Shown in pieces: positions 54,303 to 63,602 of a DNA stretch of 64,000 nt. The notes beneath the pieces were generated by a model. It was not told where the DNA came from. It saw only the letters and a program-made list of their open reading frames with translations, and did not search any database. Positions within the stretch are counted from its first letter, which is position 1; each line of letters begins with the position of its first letter. Location: contig NZ_BAABKV010000001.1 in assembly GCF_039544005.1 (NCBI RefSeq), forward strand, positions 2,294,001 through 2,358,000, given 5' to 3'. Position numbers and translations under genes: made by a program. The stretch is from Kitasatospora paranensis (GTDB lineage Bacteria; Actinomycetota; Actinomycetes; Streptomycetales; Streptomycetaceae).

Positions 54303-56016
54303 GCTCGATCACCCCCCACGACTACATCGCCGTCCACGGCGCCCGCACCGGCGACCGGATCCGGCTCGGCGACAGCGGTCTGATCATCCGGGTCGAGTCG
54401 GACTCGCAGGAGCCGGGCAACGAGTTCCTGGCGGGGTTCGGCAAGACCGCCCGTGACGGCCTGCACCTGAAGGCCGCGGCCGTCCGCGAGACCTGCGACG
54501 TGGTGATCAGCAACGTCGTGGTGATCGACGCGGTGCTCGGCATCCGCAAGACGTCGATCGGTCTGATCGACGGCCGGATCGCCTCGATCGGCCGGGCCGG
54601 CAACCCCGACACCATGGACGGTGTCGAGGTCGTGGTCGGCACCGGCACGACGATCGTCTCCGGCGAGGGAATGATCGCCACCGCCGGCGCCATCGACACC
54701 CACGTCCACCTGCTCTCGCCGCGGATCATGGAGGCCTCGCTCGCCTCCGGCGTCACCACGATCATCGGCCAGGAGTTCGGCCCGGTCTGGGGCGTCGGGG
54801 TGAACTCCCCTGGGCGCTGCGGCACGCGTTCAACGCCTTCGACGCGTGGCCGGTCAACATCGGCTTCCTGGGCCGCGGTTCGTCCTCCGACCCGGCCCCG
54901 CTGATCGAGGCCCTGGCCGAGGGCGGCGCCTCCGGCTTCAAGGTGCACGAGGACATGGGCGCGCACACCCGCGCCCTGGACACCGCCCTGCGGGTCGCCG
55001 AGGAGTACGACGTCCAGGTCGCCCTGCACACCGACGGCCTGAACGAGTGCCTCTCCGTGGAGGACACCCTCGCCGTGCTGGAGGGCCGCACCATCCACGC
55101 CTTCCACATCGAGGGCTGCGGCGGCGGACACGTGCCGAACGTGCTGAAGATGGCCGGCGTGGAGAACGTCATCGGTTCCTCCACCAACCCCACCCTGCCG
55201 TTCGGCCGGGATGCCCTCGGCGAGCACTTCGGCATGATCGTCTCCGCGCACGACCTCAAGGTCGACCTGCCCGGCGACGCCGCGATGGCCCGCGACCGGA
55301 TCCGGGCCGGCACCATGGGCGCCGAGGACGTCCTGCACGACCTCGGCGTCATCGGCATCACCTCCTCCGACGCCCAGGGCATGGGCCGCGCCGGCGAGAC
55401 CGTCCGCCGCACCTTCGCCATGGCCGGCAAGATGAAGTCCGAACTCGGCCCCCTCGACGGCGGCTACGGCACCACCGAGAGCGGCGACGACAACGAGCGG
55501 GTGCTCCGCTACATCGCCAAGCTCACCACCAACCCCGCCATCGCCCACGGCCTCGCCCACGAGGTCGGCTCGCTGGAGGTCGGCAAGCTCGCCGACATCG
55601 TGCTCTGGTGGCCCCAGTACTTCGGCGCGAAGCCGCAGCTCGTCCTGAAGGCCGGCTTCCCCGCCTACGGCGTCACCGGCGACCCGAACGCGTCCACCGA
55701 CCGGTGCGAACCCCTGGTGCTCGGGCCGCAGTTCGGCGCCCACGGCGCCACCGCCGCCGACATCTCGGTGGCCTTCGTCGCCCAGGCCGCCGCCGACGGC
55801 TCCTACCTCGACGTCGCCGCCGACCGACTCCCCACCCGGCGACGGCGCGTCGGAGTCCGCAACACCCGTGGCATCGGCCCGCGGAACATGCTCCGCAACG
55901 CCCGGATCGGCCATGTCCAGGTCGAGGCCGACACCGGCCTGGTCTCCCTCGACGGCGAACCGCTGCGCTCCGACCCTGCCGACTCGGTCTCGCTGAGCCG
56001 CCTCTACTTCCTCTGA
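54299..56016 (+). pseudogene. ureC: Urease-like alpha subunit (UreC), frameshifted near 54807-54810
   Basis: One missing C in AACTCCCCTGG splits the gene; restored (NSPWALRHAFNAFDAWPVN) it has 572 residues, the urease norm. Nickel ligands are present: IDTHVHLLSP (two His), GFKVHEDMGA (carbamylated Lys and His), VALHTDGL (His), CGGGHVPN (His) and SSDAQGMGR (Asp). The mobile flap differs: canonical MVCHHL reads IVSAHDL here, so the flap Cys is Ala and the second His is Asp, while the catalytic His stays. It may thus be a urease with altered kinetics or an enzyme for substituted ureas. It is followed by agmatine deiminase 20 bases downstream. Confidence 0.9.
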
Positions 56017-56036
56017 TCCCCAAGGACTTGACGCAC

Positions 56037-57079
56037 ATGACCAGCAACACCCCCGCCGCCCACGGCTTCCGGATGCCCGCCGAGTGGCACCCGCACGAGC
56101 GGACCTGGATGGCCTTCCCCACCGAGAACCCGACCTTCGACAGCCCGGAGCACCTGCACGCCGGCCGCGAGGCCTGGGCGCGGGTCGCCGACACCATCGC
56201 CCGCTACGAGCCGGTCACCCTGGTCGTCAACACCGGTGAGAGCGAGGACGCCCGGAAGTACGTCTCCGCCGACGTCGAGATCGTCGAGCGGCCGCTGAAC
56301 GACGCCTGGATGCGCGACATCGGCCCGAGCTTCCTGATCGACGGCAAGGGCGGGGTCGCCGCCGCCGACTGGATCTTCAACGGCTGGGGCGCCCAGTCCT
56401 GGGCCCGCTGGGACAAGGACGAGCAGATCGCCGAGCACATCACCGGGCTCACCGGCGTGCAGCGCTTCGCGTCCCGGCTGATCAACGAGGGCGGCGGCAT
56501 CCACGTCGACGGCGAGGGCACCGTCCTGGTCACCGACACCGTCCAGCTCGGCGAGGGCCGCAACTCCGACTGGACCCGCGAGGAGGTGGAGGCCGAGCTG
56601 CACGCCTTCCTCGGCACCACCAAGGCGATCTGGCTGCCGCGCGGACTCACCCGTGACTACGACGAGTTCGGCACCCGCGGCCACATCGACATCGTCGCCT
56701 CGTTCGTCAGGCCGGGCGTGGTCGTCGCACACGTCCAGCCGGACCCTCCCACCCCGACCACGAGGTCTGCCGGGAGCTCGTCGCGATCCTGCGCGCCGCC
56801 ACCGACGCCCAGGGCCGCCGGCTGGAGGTCATCGAACTGCCCGCACCGACCGTCCTGCTGGACGAGGAGGGCGAGCCGGTCGACTACTCGTACATCAACC
56901 ACTACGTGGCCAACGGCGCGGTGATCCTCTGCGCGTTCGCGGACCCGCGGGACGAGGAGGCCGCGGCGATCCTCGCCGAGGCGTACCCCGGCCGGACGGT
57001 GGAGCTGGTCGACGCCCGGGAGATCTTCGCCAACGGCGGCGGCATCCACTGCATCACCCAGCAGCAGCCGAAGGCCTGA
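56037..57079 (+). pseudogene. aguA: Agmatine deiminase, frameshifted near 56745
   Basis: This enzyme of the guanidino-modifying superfamily converts agmatine to N-carbamoylputrescine and ammonia. Motifs: MPAEWHPHERTWMAFP at the start, NDAWMRDIGPSFLID, RLINEGGGIHVDGEG, GTRGHIDIVASFV with the catalytic His, and the C-terminal [15 protein letters not shown] with the nucleophile Cys. The frame breaks after HVQPDP; one added C gives SHPDHEVCRELVAIL and 347 residues. As written the catalytic Cys is lost. It is 20 bases after ureC with AAGGA before its ATG, so it belongs to the same operon and ends at a strong terminator. Confidence 0.9.
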
Positions 57080-57130
57080 CACCCGGGTGGTCCGGGCGGC
57101 CGAGCGCGCCCGGCGCCGCGACGGTCGAGT

Positions 57131-57167
57131 GGGGCGGCCGGCACCTGACGAGGGTGCCGGCCGCCCC
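57131..57167. terminator. Terminator of the urease-agmatine deiminase operon
   Basis: A perfect 15-base stem (GGGGCGGCCGGCACC and its complement) with a 7-base loop starts 52 bases after the aguA stop. Confidence 0.88.
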
Positions 57168-57461
57168 GCCGGCGTATCGGGCGGGCGGGATGGCCGGGGC
57201 GGCGACCGCGGGGCCGGGGCGGCCACTGGGGGTGCGGGGCCAGGGTGGCACCGGAGTGCGGGATCAGGGCGGACCGGCGCCGGGTTCGTTCACCGTTCAT
57301 CGATGTCCGGAAATCGGTCTGTCGTTCGGCCCCCTCCGTTCGCCGGTTACGGAGCAGGCGGTCGGCTTGCGAGCATGAGGGACCCGACAGCTCTGCATAT
57401 GCCAGAAGCACGTGCCGGAGCCGAGGATCCATCAGATCCGCTTCACCCAGGGGGACCACCC
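57168..57461 (+). other. Upstream region of melC1
   Basis: No gene is seen. The region should carry the melC promoter. A short A/T-richer part around 57290-57330 is the best place for it, but no clear -35/-10 pair stands out. Confidence 0.45.
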
Positions 57462-57863
57462 GTGTCCGACACCGGTCACAGCACCGACCTCACCCGCCGC
57501 CGAATGCTCCAGGGCGCCGGCATCGCCTTCACCGCCGCCGTCGGCACCGCCGTCATCGGCCTCACCGGCCCGGCCGGCACACCCGCCGCCGCAGCCGGGA
57601 CGGAGGGCACCGAACCCTTCGACGAGATCTACCGCGGCCGCCGGATCCAGGGCCTGCCCGGAGCCGGCGGCACGGGCCACCACCACCACGGCGGGCCGGA
57701 GTACACCGTGCTCGTCAACGGCCGCGAACTGCACAGCATGCGCAACGCCGACGGTACCTGGATCAGCGTCATCAACCACTACCAGCCGCAGCCCACGCCG
57801 CGCGCGCTGGCCCGCGCCGCCGTCGCGGAGCTGCAGGGCGCGGCCCTCGTCCCGCTCGCCTGA
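57462..57863 (+). CDS. melC1: Tyrosinase co-factor (copper chaperone) MelC1
   Basis: A 133-residue Tat-exported caddie protein. The leader [18 protein letters not shown] carries the twin arginine. The mature part has [20 protein letters not shown], a His-rich copper-transfer segment, followed by the conserved Tyr region [18 protein letters not shown], whose aromatic residue sits in the tyrosinase active site. MelC1 binds apo-tyrosinase, delivers copper and carries it through the Tat pore. GTG 57462 follows GGGGGA. It lies 54 bases before melC2 in one operon. Confidence 0.93.
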   Translation: MSDTGHSTDLTRRRMLQGAGIAFTAAVGTAVIGLTGPAGTPAAAAGTEGTEPFDEIYRGRRIQGLPGAGGTGHHHHGGPEYTVLVNGRELHSMRNADGTWISVINHYQPQPTPRALARAAVAELQGAALVPLA

Positions 57864-57917
57864 ACCGTCCTCCCCGCCCCATCCCCGACCAACCCGTCCC
57901 ACCCAGGAGGACGACCC

Positions 57918-58745
57918 ATGGCAGTGCGCAAGAACCAGGCGACCCTGACGGCCAAGGAGAAGCGCGACTTCGTCGACGCGGTGCTCCAGCTCAAGCGGCT
58001 CGGCCGGTACGACGGCTACGTCAGCACCCACAACCGATTCATCGTCAGCGACACGGACAACGGCGAGCGCACCGGGCACCGCTCGCCGTCGTTCCTGCCC
58101 TGGCACCGGCGGTTCCTGCTCCAGTTCGAGCAGGACCTGCAGTCCGTCAACCCCGCGGTGACCCTCCCCTACTGGGACTGGACGGCCGACCGCACCACCT
58201 CGGCGAGCCTGTGGGGGGCCGACCTGCTGGGCGGCAGCGGCCGGCCGGGCGACGGCCGGGTCACCACCGGCCCGTTCGCCGGCGCGGGCGGCCAGTGGCC
58301 GATCTCGGTGCGGCCGGACAGCCGCGACTACCTGCGCCGCTCGCTGGGGACCGGTGTCGGCCAGCTGCCCACCCGCGCCGACGTCGAGTCCGTCCTCGCC
58401 GTCCGGACGTACGACGCCGCGCCGTGGAACAGCTCCTCCGACGGCTTCCGCAACCAGCTGGAGGGCTGGCGGGGCGTCAACCTGCACAACCGCGTCCACG
58501 TGTGGGTCGGCGGGCTGATGGGCACCGGCATGTCGCCCAACGACCCGGTGTTCTGGCTGCACCACTGCTTCATCGACAAGCTGTGGGCGGAGTGGCAGCG
58601 CCGCCACCCCGACCAGGGCTACCTGCCGACGGTCGCGACGCCCGACGTGTGCGCGCTCGGCACTCCGATGAAGCCGTGGAACGACACCACCCCGGCCGAC
58701 ATGCTGGACCACACCCGGCACTACACGTACGACAGCACGTTCTGA
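57918..58745 (+). CDS. melC2: Tyrosinase MelC2
   Basis: A 275-residue type-3 copper monooxygenase that oxidises tyrosine to DOPAquinone, leading to melanin. CuA ligands are the His of VSTHNRFI, GHRSPSFLPW and WHRRFLLQ; CuB ligands are in NLHNRVHVWVGG and FWLHHCFIDKLW. The substrate region PYWDWTADR is intact. Length equals the known Streptomyces enzymes. It has no signal of its own and is exported together with MelC1. RBS AGGAGGA precedes ATG 57918. Confidence 0.95.
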   Translation: MAVRKNQATLTAKEKRDFVDAVLQLKRLGRYDGYVSTHNRFIVSDTDNGERTGHRSPSFLPWHRRFLLQFEQDLQSVNPAVTLPYWDWTADRTTSASLWGADLLGGSGRPGDGRVTTGPFAGAGGQWPISVRPDSRDYLRRSLGTGVGQLPTRADVESVLAVRTYDAAPWNSSSDGFRNQLEGWRGVNLHNRVHVWVGGLMGTGMSPNDPVFWLHHCFIDKLWAEWQRRHPDQGYLPTVATPDVCALGTPMKPWNDTTPADMLDHTRHYTYDSTF

Positions 58746-58910
58746 CGCTCCGACGGCGGTGCTCCCACCTCCCACCTCATGACCGCCGGGCTTCTGGGCT
58801 GCCGGGCGTCTGGGCTTCTGGGCCGCCGGACGAGTGGAACCCACGCGGCGCGGCGCCTGCCGGACGGTGTCCGGCGGGCGTCGCGCCGCCGCTCACGGTG
58901 TCATGAGGGC

Positions 58911-59072
58911 ATGACGACACACTGGCTGATCGAGTTCACCGACGAACTGATGAGGATCACGGACGACCTCGACCAGACGCGTGCCGCGGAGTTCGTCCGC
59001 AAGGTCTACGAGGCCGGCCGCGAAGCCGGCCACCGCGAGGCGGCCGAGGGCGGCGAGCACAGCGGCTGGTGA
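58911..59072 (+). CDS. Small acidic helical protein, unknown function
   Basis: A 53-residue protein predicted to be almost all helix: HWLIEFTDELMRITDDLDQT, RAAEFVRKVYEAGREAGHRE, then a short acidic tail. I do not recognise it. GAGGGC stands directly before ATG 58911. Codon bias is normal for the window, which supports translation. It lies between melC2 and the TetR gene and could be a small partner of either. Confidence 0.5.
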   Translation: MTTHWLIEFTDELMRITDDLDQTRAAEFVRKVYEAGREAGHREAAEGGEHSGW

Positions 59073-59221
59073 CGGCCGTGCCGGTGGCCGGGCGGCGCGT
59101 GGGCGGGACCTGGGCGGCGCACGGGCGGCTGCGGGTGTGCACGTATCGTGAGAGCCGCTGCGGTGGCCGGCTCCGGAGCGGCGGTGCGCCCGAGCAGCGG
59201 GCCGGCGGACCAGTCGGCCAA

Positions 59222-59253
59222 CCGACCAGCCGACCAGCCGACCAGCCGACCAA
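59222..59253. repeat. Four 8-base tandem units before the TetR gene
   Basis: CCGACCAG is repeated three times with a fourth CCGACCAA. The array ends 15 bases before the TetR start codon, next to its ribosome site, so copy number might affect expression. Confidence 0.85.
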
Positions 59254-59267
59254 CGGGAGGACGAGCG

Positions 59268-59894
59268 ATGGCCGAACCACGGGCGAGGCGGCCCGCCCGT
59301 CCGCGCGAGGAGGTCTTCGCGACCGCCCGGGCGGCCATCGCGGAACACGGCCTCGACAAGCTCACCATGGCCGGACTGGGCAAGCAGCTGCAGATGAGCG
59401 CCGGCCACCTCCTCTACTACTTCGGTTCCAAGGACCAGCTGCTGCTGGAGACCCTGCGGTGGAGCGAGGACCAGCTCGGTGAACGCCGCCGCGCCGCCCT
59501 CGCCCGACCGGATCTCGACGTCCGGCAGCGGCTCACGGCGTACGGCGACCTCTACCTGCCCGAGGGCCCGGGCGACCCGCGCTGGATCCTGTGGGTGGAG
59601 GTGTGGGGGCGCTCGCCCGCCAGCGCGGAGATCCGTCAGGGCCAGCTGGAGATCGAGGCACCGTGGCAGGCCGACCTGGTCGCCCTGCTCCAGGAGGGCA
59701 TCGACGGGGGCGAGTTCCGGATCCCGGACGGCCGCCCGGGCGACCGCGCCGGCATCGAGGGCCGGGCCCGCCAGATCCGCGCCGTCCTGGACGGGTTCGC
59801 CGTCCCGCTCGCGATCGGCCTGCCGGGGGCCGACCGGGCGGACGCGCTCGCCCAGGTCGCGTCGGTGACGACCGCCCTGCTCGGAGCCGGCTGA
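59268..59894 (+). CDS. TetR-family transcriptional regulator
   Basis: A 208-residue regulator. The N-terminal HTH reads GLDKLTMAGLGKQLQMSAGHLLYYFGSK in outline (about residues 27-55), followed by an all-helical ligand domain with VWGRSPASAEIRQGQLE, which resembles the BetI/AcrR-C-terminal group. ATG 59268 follows GGGAGGACGAGCG. It may act on the ureAB operator at 53510-53529; the tyrosinase operon separates them, so this is an inference. No matching palindrome is found before its own gene. Confidence 0.9.
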   Translation: MAEPRARRPARPREEVFATARAAIAEHGLDKLTMAGLGKQLQMSAGHLLYYFGSKDQLLLETLRWSEDQLGERRRAALARPDLDVRQRLTAYGDLYLPEGPGDPRWILWVEVWGRSPASAEIRQGQLEIEAPWQADLVALLQEGIDGGEFRIPDGRPGDRAGIEGRARQIRAVLDGFAVPLAIGLPGADRADALAQVASVTTALLGAG

Positions 59895-59981
59895 ATCGGA
59901 CGGCCACGAGCAGCCGGCCACCGGACGGCCCGCCGGGCCCGTGCACCGGGCCGTGCGCCGGGGTACGGGGCTCCGGTGGGG

Positions 59982-61897
59982 TCACTCCGTCCAGAGCGCC
60001 GCCGCGGTGCGGTCGTCCGCATAGCCCTTCGCGCGGACCTGGACCTGCCGCAGGAAGTCGACCGTGCCCGGCGGGTGCGGATGCGCCCAATGACCGGACA
60101 GGAAGCGTGCGACGGCGGGCTCGTCCGCGATCGGCCCGGCCAGGCCGGGGGTGCAGAGCAGCAGGATGTCCCCCCTGGTCGCCGGGACGAGACGGAACCG
60201 GAACGGCCGTGGCGCCACCGGTGATACGGCGGCGAGCGGCGGCTCGCCGTCCGGGTGGTGGAGCAGCCGGGCGGCGTAGGCGTCGATCCAGTGGCCCGAA
60301 CGCAGCAGGTAGAGGCCGCCGGGCCCGGTCCCGAAGGCAGCCCGGTAGCCGGCCTCCGGGTCCAACGACACCAGCAGGCAGTGCAGCGACCCGGACTCCC
60401 CTCGGCCGGGTGACCGCCGCCCTCGGTACCGATGTCGTCGCGCAGCCCGCCCGCCCGGCCACCGGGCGGGTCACCGGGCACAGCGCCGGTCGGGCCGTCG
60501 GCGTCGGCGAGGCCGTCGGGCGCGCGGAACGGCGCGGCGGCGCGGACGGTGAGCCGCTGCAGGCCGTAGCGGAGACGATCGCGGGCGCCCGTCCGGAGGT
60601 CGGCGGCGAGTTCGAGTCGGCTGCGGCCGATCGCGGCGGCCAGCTGGCGCGCCGCCTCGGCAGCAGCCGCGGAACCTGCCGCCGCGTCGTCGCCGCGGCC
60701 GGGTGCCGCGACCACCGCGAGCAGCAGGCCGTCCGCACCCTCGCCGAACCTGGTCACCAGCAGCGCGTCCCGCCGCGGTTCCCCGCGGAACCGGGCCGAG
60801 TCGCCGCGCACCGACACCGCCCGCAGTATGGCCGCCCCGTACTGGGCGCCGTCGACGACGGTGTCCGGGACGATCGCCGCCATGCCGTCCGGCTCGGCGG
60901 CCGGCAGGGCGGTCGGCTCCGGTCCGTAGGTGGGCGGCCGTTCACCGACGTACGGCACCGGCGGCTCGACCGGCGCGCGGCGCGGCGAGGGCTGCGGCGC
61001 AGCGGGGGACGGGGTGACCTGGGACGGGGTGGTGGGGGACCGCTCGGCCTCGGACGGGGTGGCGGGTGGAACGGGGGACGGCCGAACCGGAGCGGCGCCG
61101 GGCTCGGAGAGCCCCGCGGCCGGGGTGGGTACGGGGCTCGCGGGCGCCACGGGCGGCGTGGGATCTGCGGAAGGCGCCGGGGTTGCCGGGGTCGCAGGGG
61201 TTCCCGCCCGCCGGTCGGGTCGGGCGGCCGCCCTCGGGTCCGGGCGATCCGGACGGTCCTGGCGTTCCGGACGGTCCTGGCGCTTCGACGGCGGGGTGTA
61301 GGGGGCCGGTGCCGGCATGGGACGCGGGCGGCGCCGTTCGGGAAGTGGCGGCGGCGGCGCGACCACGGCCTCGGGCTCGGGTTCGGGCTGCGACTCCCGT
61401 TCGGGCTCGGACTGCAGTTCCCGTTCGGGCGGGAGCTCGGACCGGGGTTCCGTCACCGGGTCCGGCTCCTTCCGCAGGTCCGGCACCGGCGCGGGCGTCG
61501 GCGGGGCGGCCGGCGATCCGATCACGCCGATCGCCGAGTCGAACCAGTCGTCGACGCTGGGCTCGGACGGTGCGGGAACGGGGTCGGGGTCCGGGTCCGG
61601 GTCCGGGTCGGACTCGGAGTCGGGGACGCTGGCCTGATCGGAGTCGGCCGAGGTGGCCGGGGGCTCGACGAAGTCGACCGGCTCGGGGGCCTCGGAGGAC
61701 TCCGCCGGGTCGGGCCCCGGCGGCGCGGTGCGCTGGGGGCCGATGAGGGTCGCCGCGGTGTCGAACCAGTCGTCGACGCTGCCCTCGCCCGCCTCTGCGC
61801 CCGGGGTGTCCGGCAGGGTGCCGGCCGGGCCCGTGTAGACGGAGTGCCACCAGCCGTCGTCCGACCGGTGCTGCGCGGGTGCGCCCTGGTTGCTCAC
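59982..61897 (-). pseudogene. Degenerate PP2C-like protein with long disordered N-terminus, frameshifted near 60398-60401
   Basis: The N-terminal 400 residues are Pro/Ser/Asp-rich and disordered, with twin motifs SVDDWFDTAATLIG (40-53) and SVDDWFDSAIGVIG (114-127) and a run of Asp-Pro. A PP2C-like domain follows: VVDGAQYGAAILRAVSVRGD, LLLAVVAAPGRGDD, then after the shift SLHCLLVSLDPEAGYRAAF, GDILLLCTPGLAGPI and GYADDRTAAALW. Only the last metal Asp pair is clear; RGD and GDG positions are altered, so phosphatase activity is doubtful. One G restored in GAGGGGAG gives 638 residues. GTG 61897 follows AGGAG. Confidence 0.75.
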
Positions 61898-62214
61898 GTG
61901 GCGGCTCCTCGTACCGTGTCTGCCGTCTGCCGAGCAGGCTGGGTGTTGCCGGACTCGACGTCGATTCTCCCCAAGGAGAACGACGGTGTCCGGGATTCGG
62001 GGACACCCGCCGCTCGCTGGACGGGGCGGCCCGTCGGGTTCCGGCCACCTGGGCCGCGGGCTGACAGGGCCGGCCTGCCTCCGACGAGCAGACATCGAGC
62101 GGGAGGTCGGCGGGCGGCCGGCGGGCGGCCCTGCGGGCGACGGGGAGCGACGGGTGCTCCGAAGGCCGCGAATACATGGTCCAAGAGGGGCATCGCATCA
62201 CTCGATCAGCCCAT
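61898..62214. other. Divergent gap, no gene seen
   Basis: It holds GC-rich short repeats (GGCGGGCGGCC twice near 62108-62130) and ends with a TAATAT box. No open frame here has supporting features. Confidence 0.5.
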
Positions 62215-62229
62215 TAATATGTGCGCATG
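62215..62229 (+). promoter_or_regulatory. Probable leaderless promoter
   Basis: TAATAT at 62215-62220 is a strong -10 box that ends six bases before ATG 62227, with no ribosome site between. The -35 is weak. Confidence 0.55.
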
Positions 62230-62793
62230 ACCGCGCCCGCACCCGTGACCGCCGAGCCGGAGAGGCCCGTCCGCGTGGGCGGCCACCCGGCAGTGGTGCT
62301 GTCGGTGCTGCTGGTTGCAGGTCTGCTGGCGCTCCTGCCGTGCGCGGGCAACGCGAAGGCCGTGGGCCTCGCCGCGCGGGCCTCCCACGCCCACGCGGCC
62401 GCCAAGGCCGGCGCAGTCCCCGCAGCTTCGGCCGCGGCATCCACCTCCGCCTCCGCCCCTGACCCGGCTGCCGCACGGCAGAACGGGATCGCCGCCATGT
62501 CCCGGGCTCCCCACAGTGACGGGCACCAGGCGGCGCTGTGGGCGGACTTCCCGGGGCGGTCCGACATCTGGTGCACCGCCGACGGCGGCGTTCCGGGGCC
62601 GGGCAAGGGCTGCACCAGCCACCCGTTCTGCGGGCCGGGGGCGCAGTTGCCGAACGCCCCGCCGCAGCCCGGCGCGGTCGCGCTGCCGCTGCTGGTGGCC
62701 GCCCACGAAGTACCGGCCGCCGTGCCTGTCGACACGCCCTTCGTGTCCGGCCCGGCGCCCGATCTCCATGTCCTGCAGGTCCACAGGTCCTGA
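62227..62793 (+). CDS. Secreted or membrane-anchored Cys-containing protein, unknown
   Basis: A 188-residue protein. One N-terminal membrane segment (VVLSVLLVAGLLALLPCAGN) is followed by a low-complexity Ala/Ser region (about 55-85) and an extracytoplasmic part with WCTADGGV, KGCTSHPFCGPGAQLP and a hydrophobic end. The Cys/His group could bind a metal or form disulfides. I do not recognise a family. It probably starts leaderless at ATG 62227. It lies upstream of the DUF3105-DUF305 pair with a 116-base gap. Confidence 0.65.
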   Translation: MTAPAPVTAEPERPVRVGGHPAVVLSVLLVAGLLALLPCAGNAKAVGLAARASHAHAAAKAGAVPAASAAASTSASAPDPAAARQNGIAAMSRAPHSDGHQAALWADFPGRSDIWCTADGGVPGPGKGCTSHPFCGPGAQLPNAPPQPGAVALPLLVAAHEVPAAVPVDTPFVSGPAPDLHVLQVHRS

Positions 62794-62909
62794 GCGGAAC
62801 CCACCGACGGACGCCACCGGGACGCCCCGGGGTGCCCGTCGGCTCCGCCACCCCCACCCCTCTCGCCACACTGCCGTGCCCGAGCGCGCGGCGGAGACAA
62901 GGACAACTC

Positions 62910-63602
62910 ATGGGTTCCGCCTCCAAGCAGTCCAAGCCCACGTCGGGCAACCCCGGCAACCGCCAGAGCCAGGCCGACCGGCAGGCCGACCGCAAGGCCC
63001 GGATCGCCGAACTCCGCGAGGCCGAGAAGCGTCGCGACCGCCGCAACAAGATCATCGCCTTCAGCGTGGCCGGCGTCCTGGTGGCCGGCATGATCGGCGC
63101 CGGCGCCTGGATCGCCCTGGACGCCAAGCACACCAAGGACGCCAAGGCCGCCGCGGCCAAGGCCCCGATCACCGGCGTCAAGACGTACAGCAACCTGTCG
63201 CGCAACCACGTCGAGACCAAGGTCACCTACCCGCAGACCCCGCCGGTCGGCGGCGACCACAACCCGGTCTGGCTGACCTGCATGGGCAACGTCTACGACA
63301 AGCCCGTCCAGAACGAGAACGCGGTGCACTCCATGGAGCACGGCGCCGTCTGGGTCACCTACAACAGCAAGGCCTCGGCCGCCGACATCAAGACGCTGTC
63401 GACCAAGGTGAAGGCCACCCCGTACTCGTTCATGAGCCCCTACCCCGACGAGAAGGGCACCGTCACCCTGAGCGCCTGGGGTACCCAGCTGGTCGTGGAC
63501 AGCGCCAGTGACCCGCGAGTGGAGCAGTTCTTCACCAAGTACGTCGAGGGTCCGCAGACGCAGGAGCCCGGCGCCTCCTGCAGCCAGGGTGCGATGCAGT
63601 GA
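62910..63602 (+). CDS. DUF3105 membrane-anchored protein
   Basis: A 230-residue protein. A basic cytoplasmic N-terminus (KQSKPTSGN; RQADRKARIAELREAEKRRD) precedes one helix (about 47-66). The outer DUF3105 domain has TPPVGGDHNPVWLTCMGNVY and NAVHSMEHGAVWVTY, with a conserved His/Cys/Met set that looks like a metal site, then AWGTQLVVDS. The function is unknown, but the family is nearly always encoded with DUF305 proteins, as here (stop/start overlap). AAGGACA precedes ATG 62910. A copper role is my inference from the ligand set and from DUF305 partners. Confidence 0.88.
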   Translation: MGSASKQSKPTSGNPGNRQSQADRQADRKARIAELREAEKRRDRRNKIIAFSVAGVLVAGMIGAGAWIALDAKHTKDAKAAAAKAPITGVKTYSNLSRNHVETKVTYPQTPPVGGDHNPVWLTCMGNVYDKPVQNENAVHSMEHGAVWVTYNSKASAADIKTLSTKVKATPYSFMSPYPDEKGTVTLSAWGTQLVVDSASDPRVEQFFTKYVEGPQTQEPGASCSQGAMQ

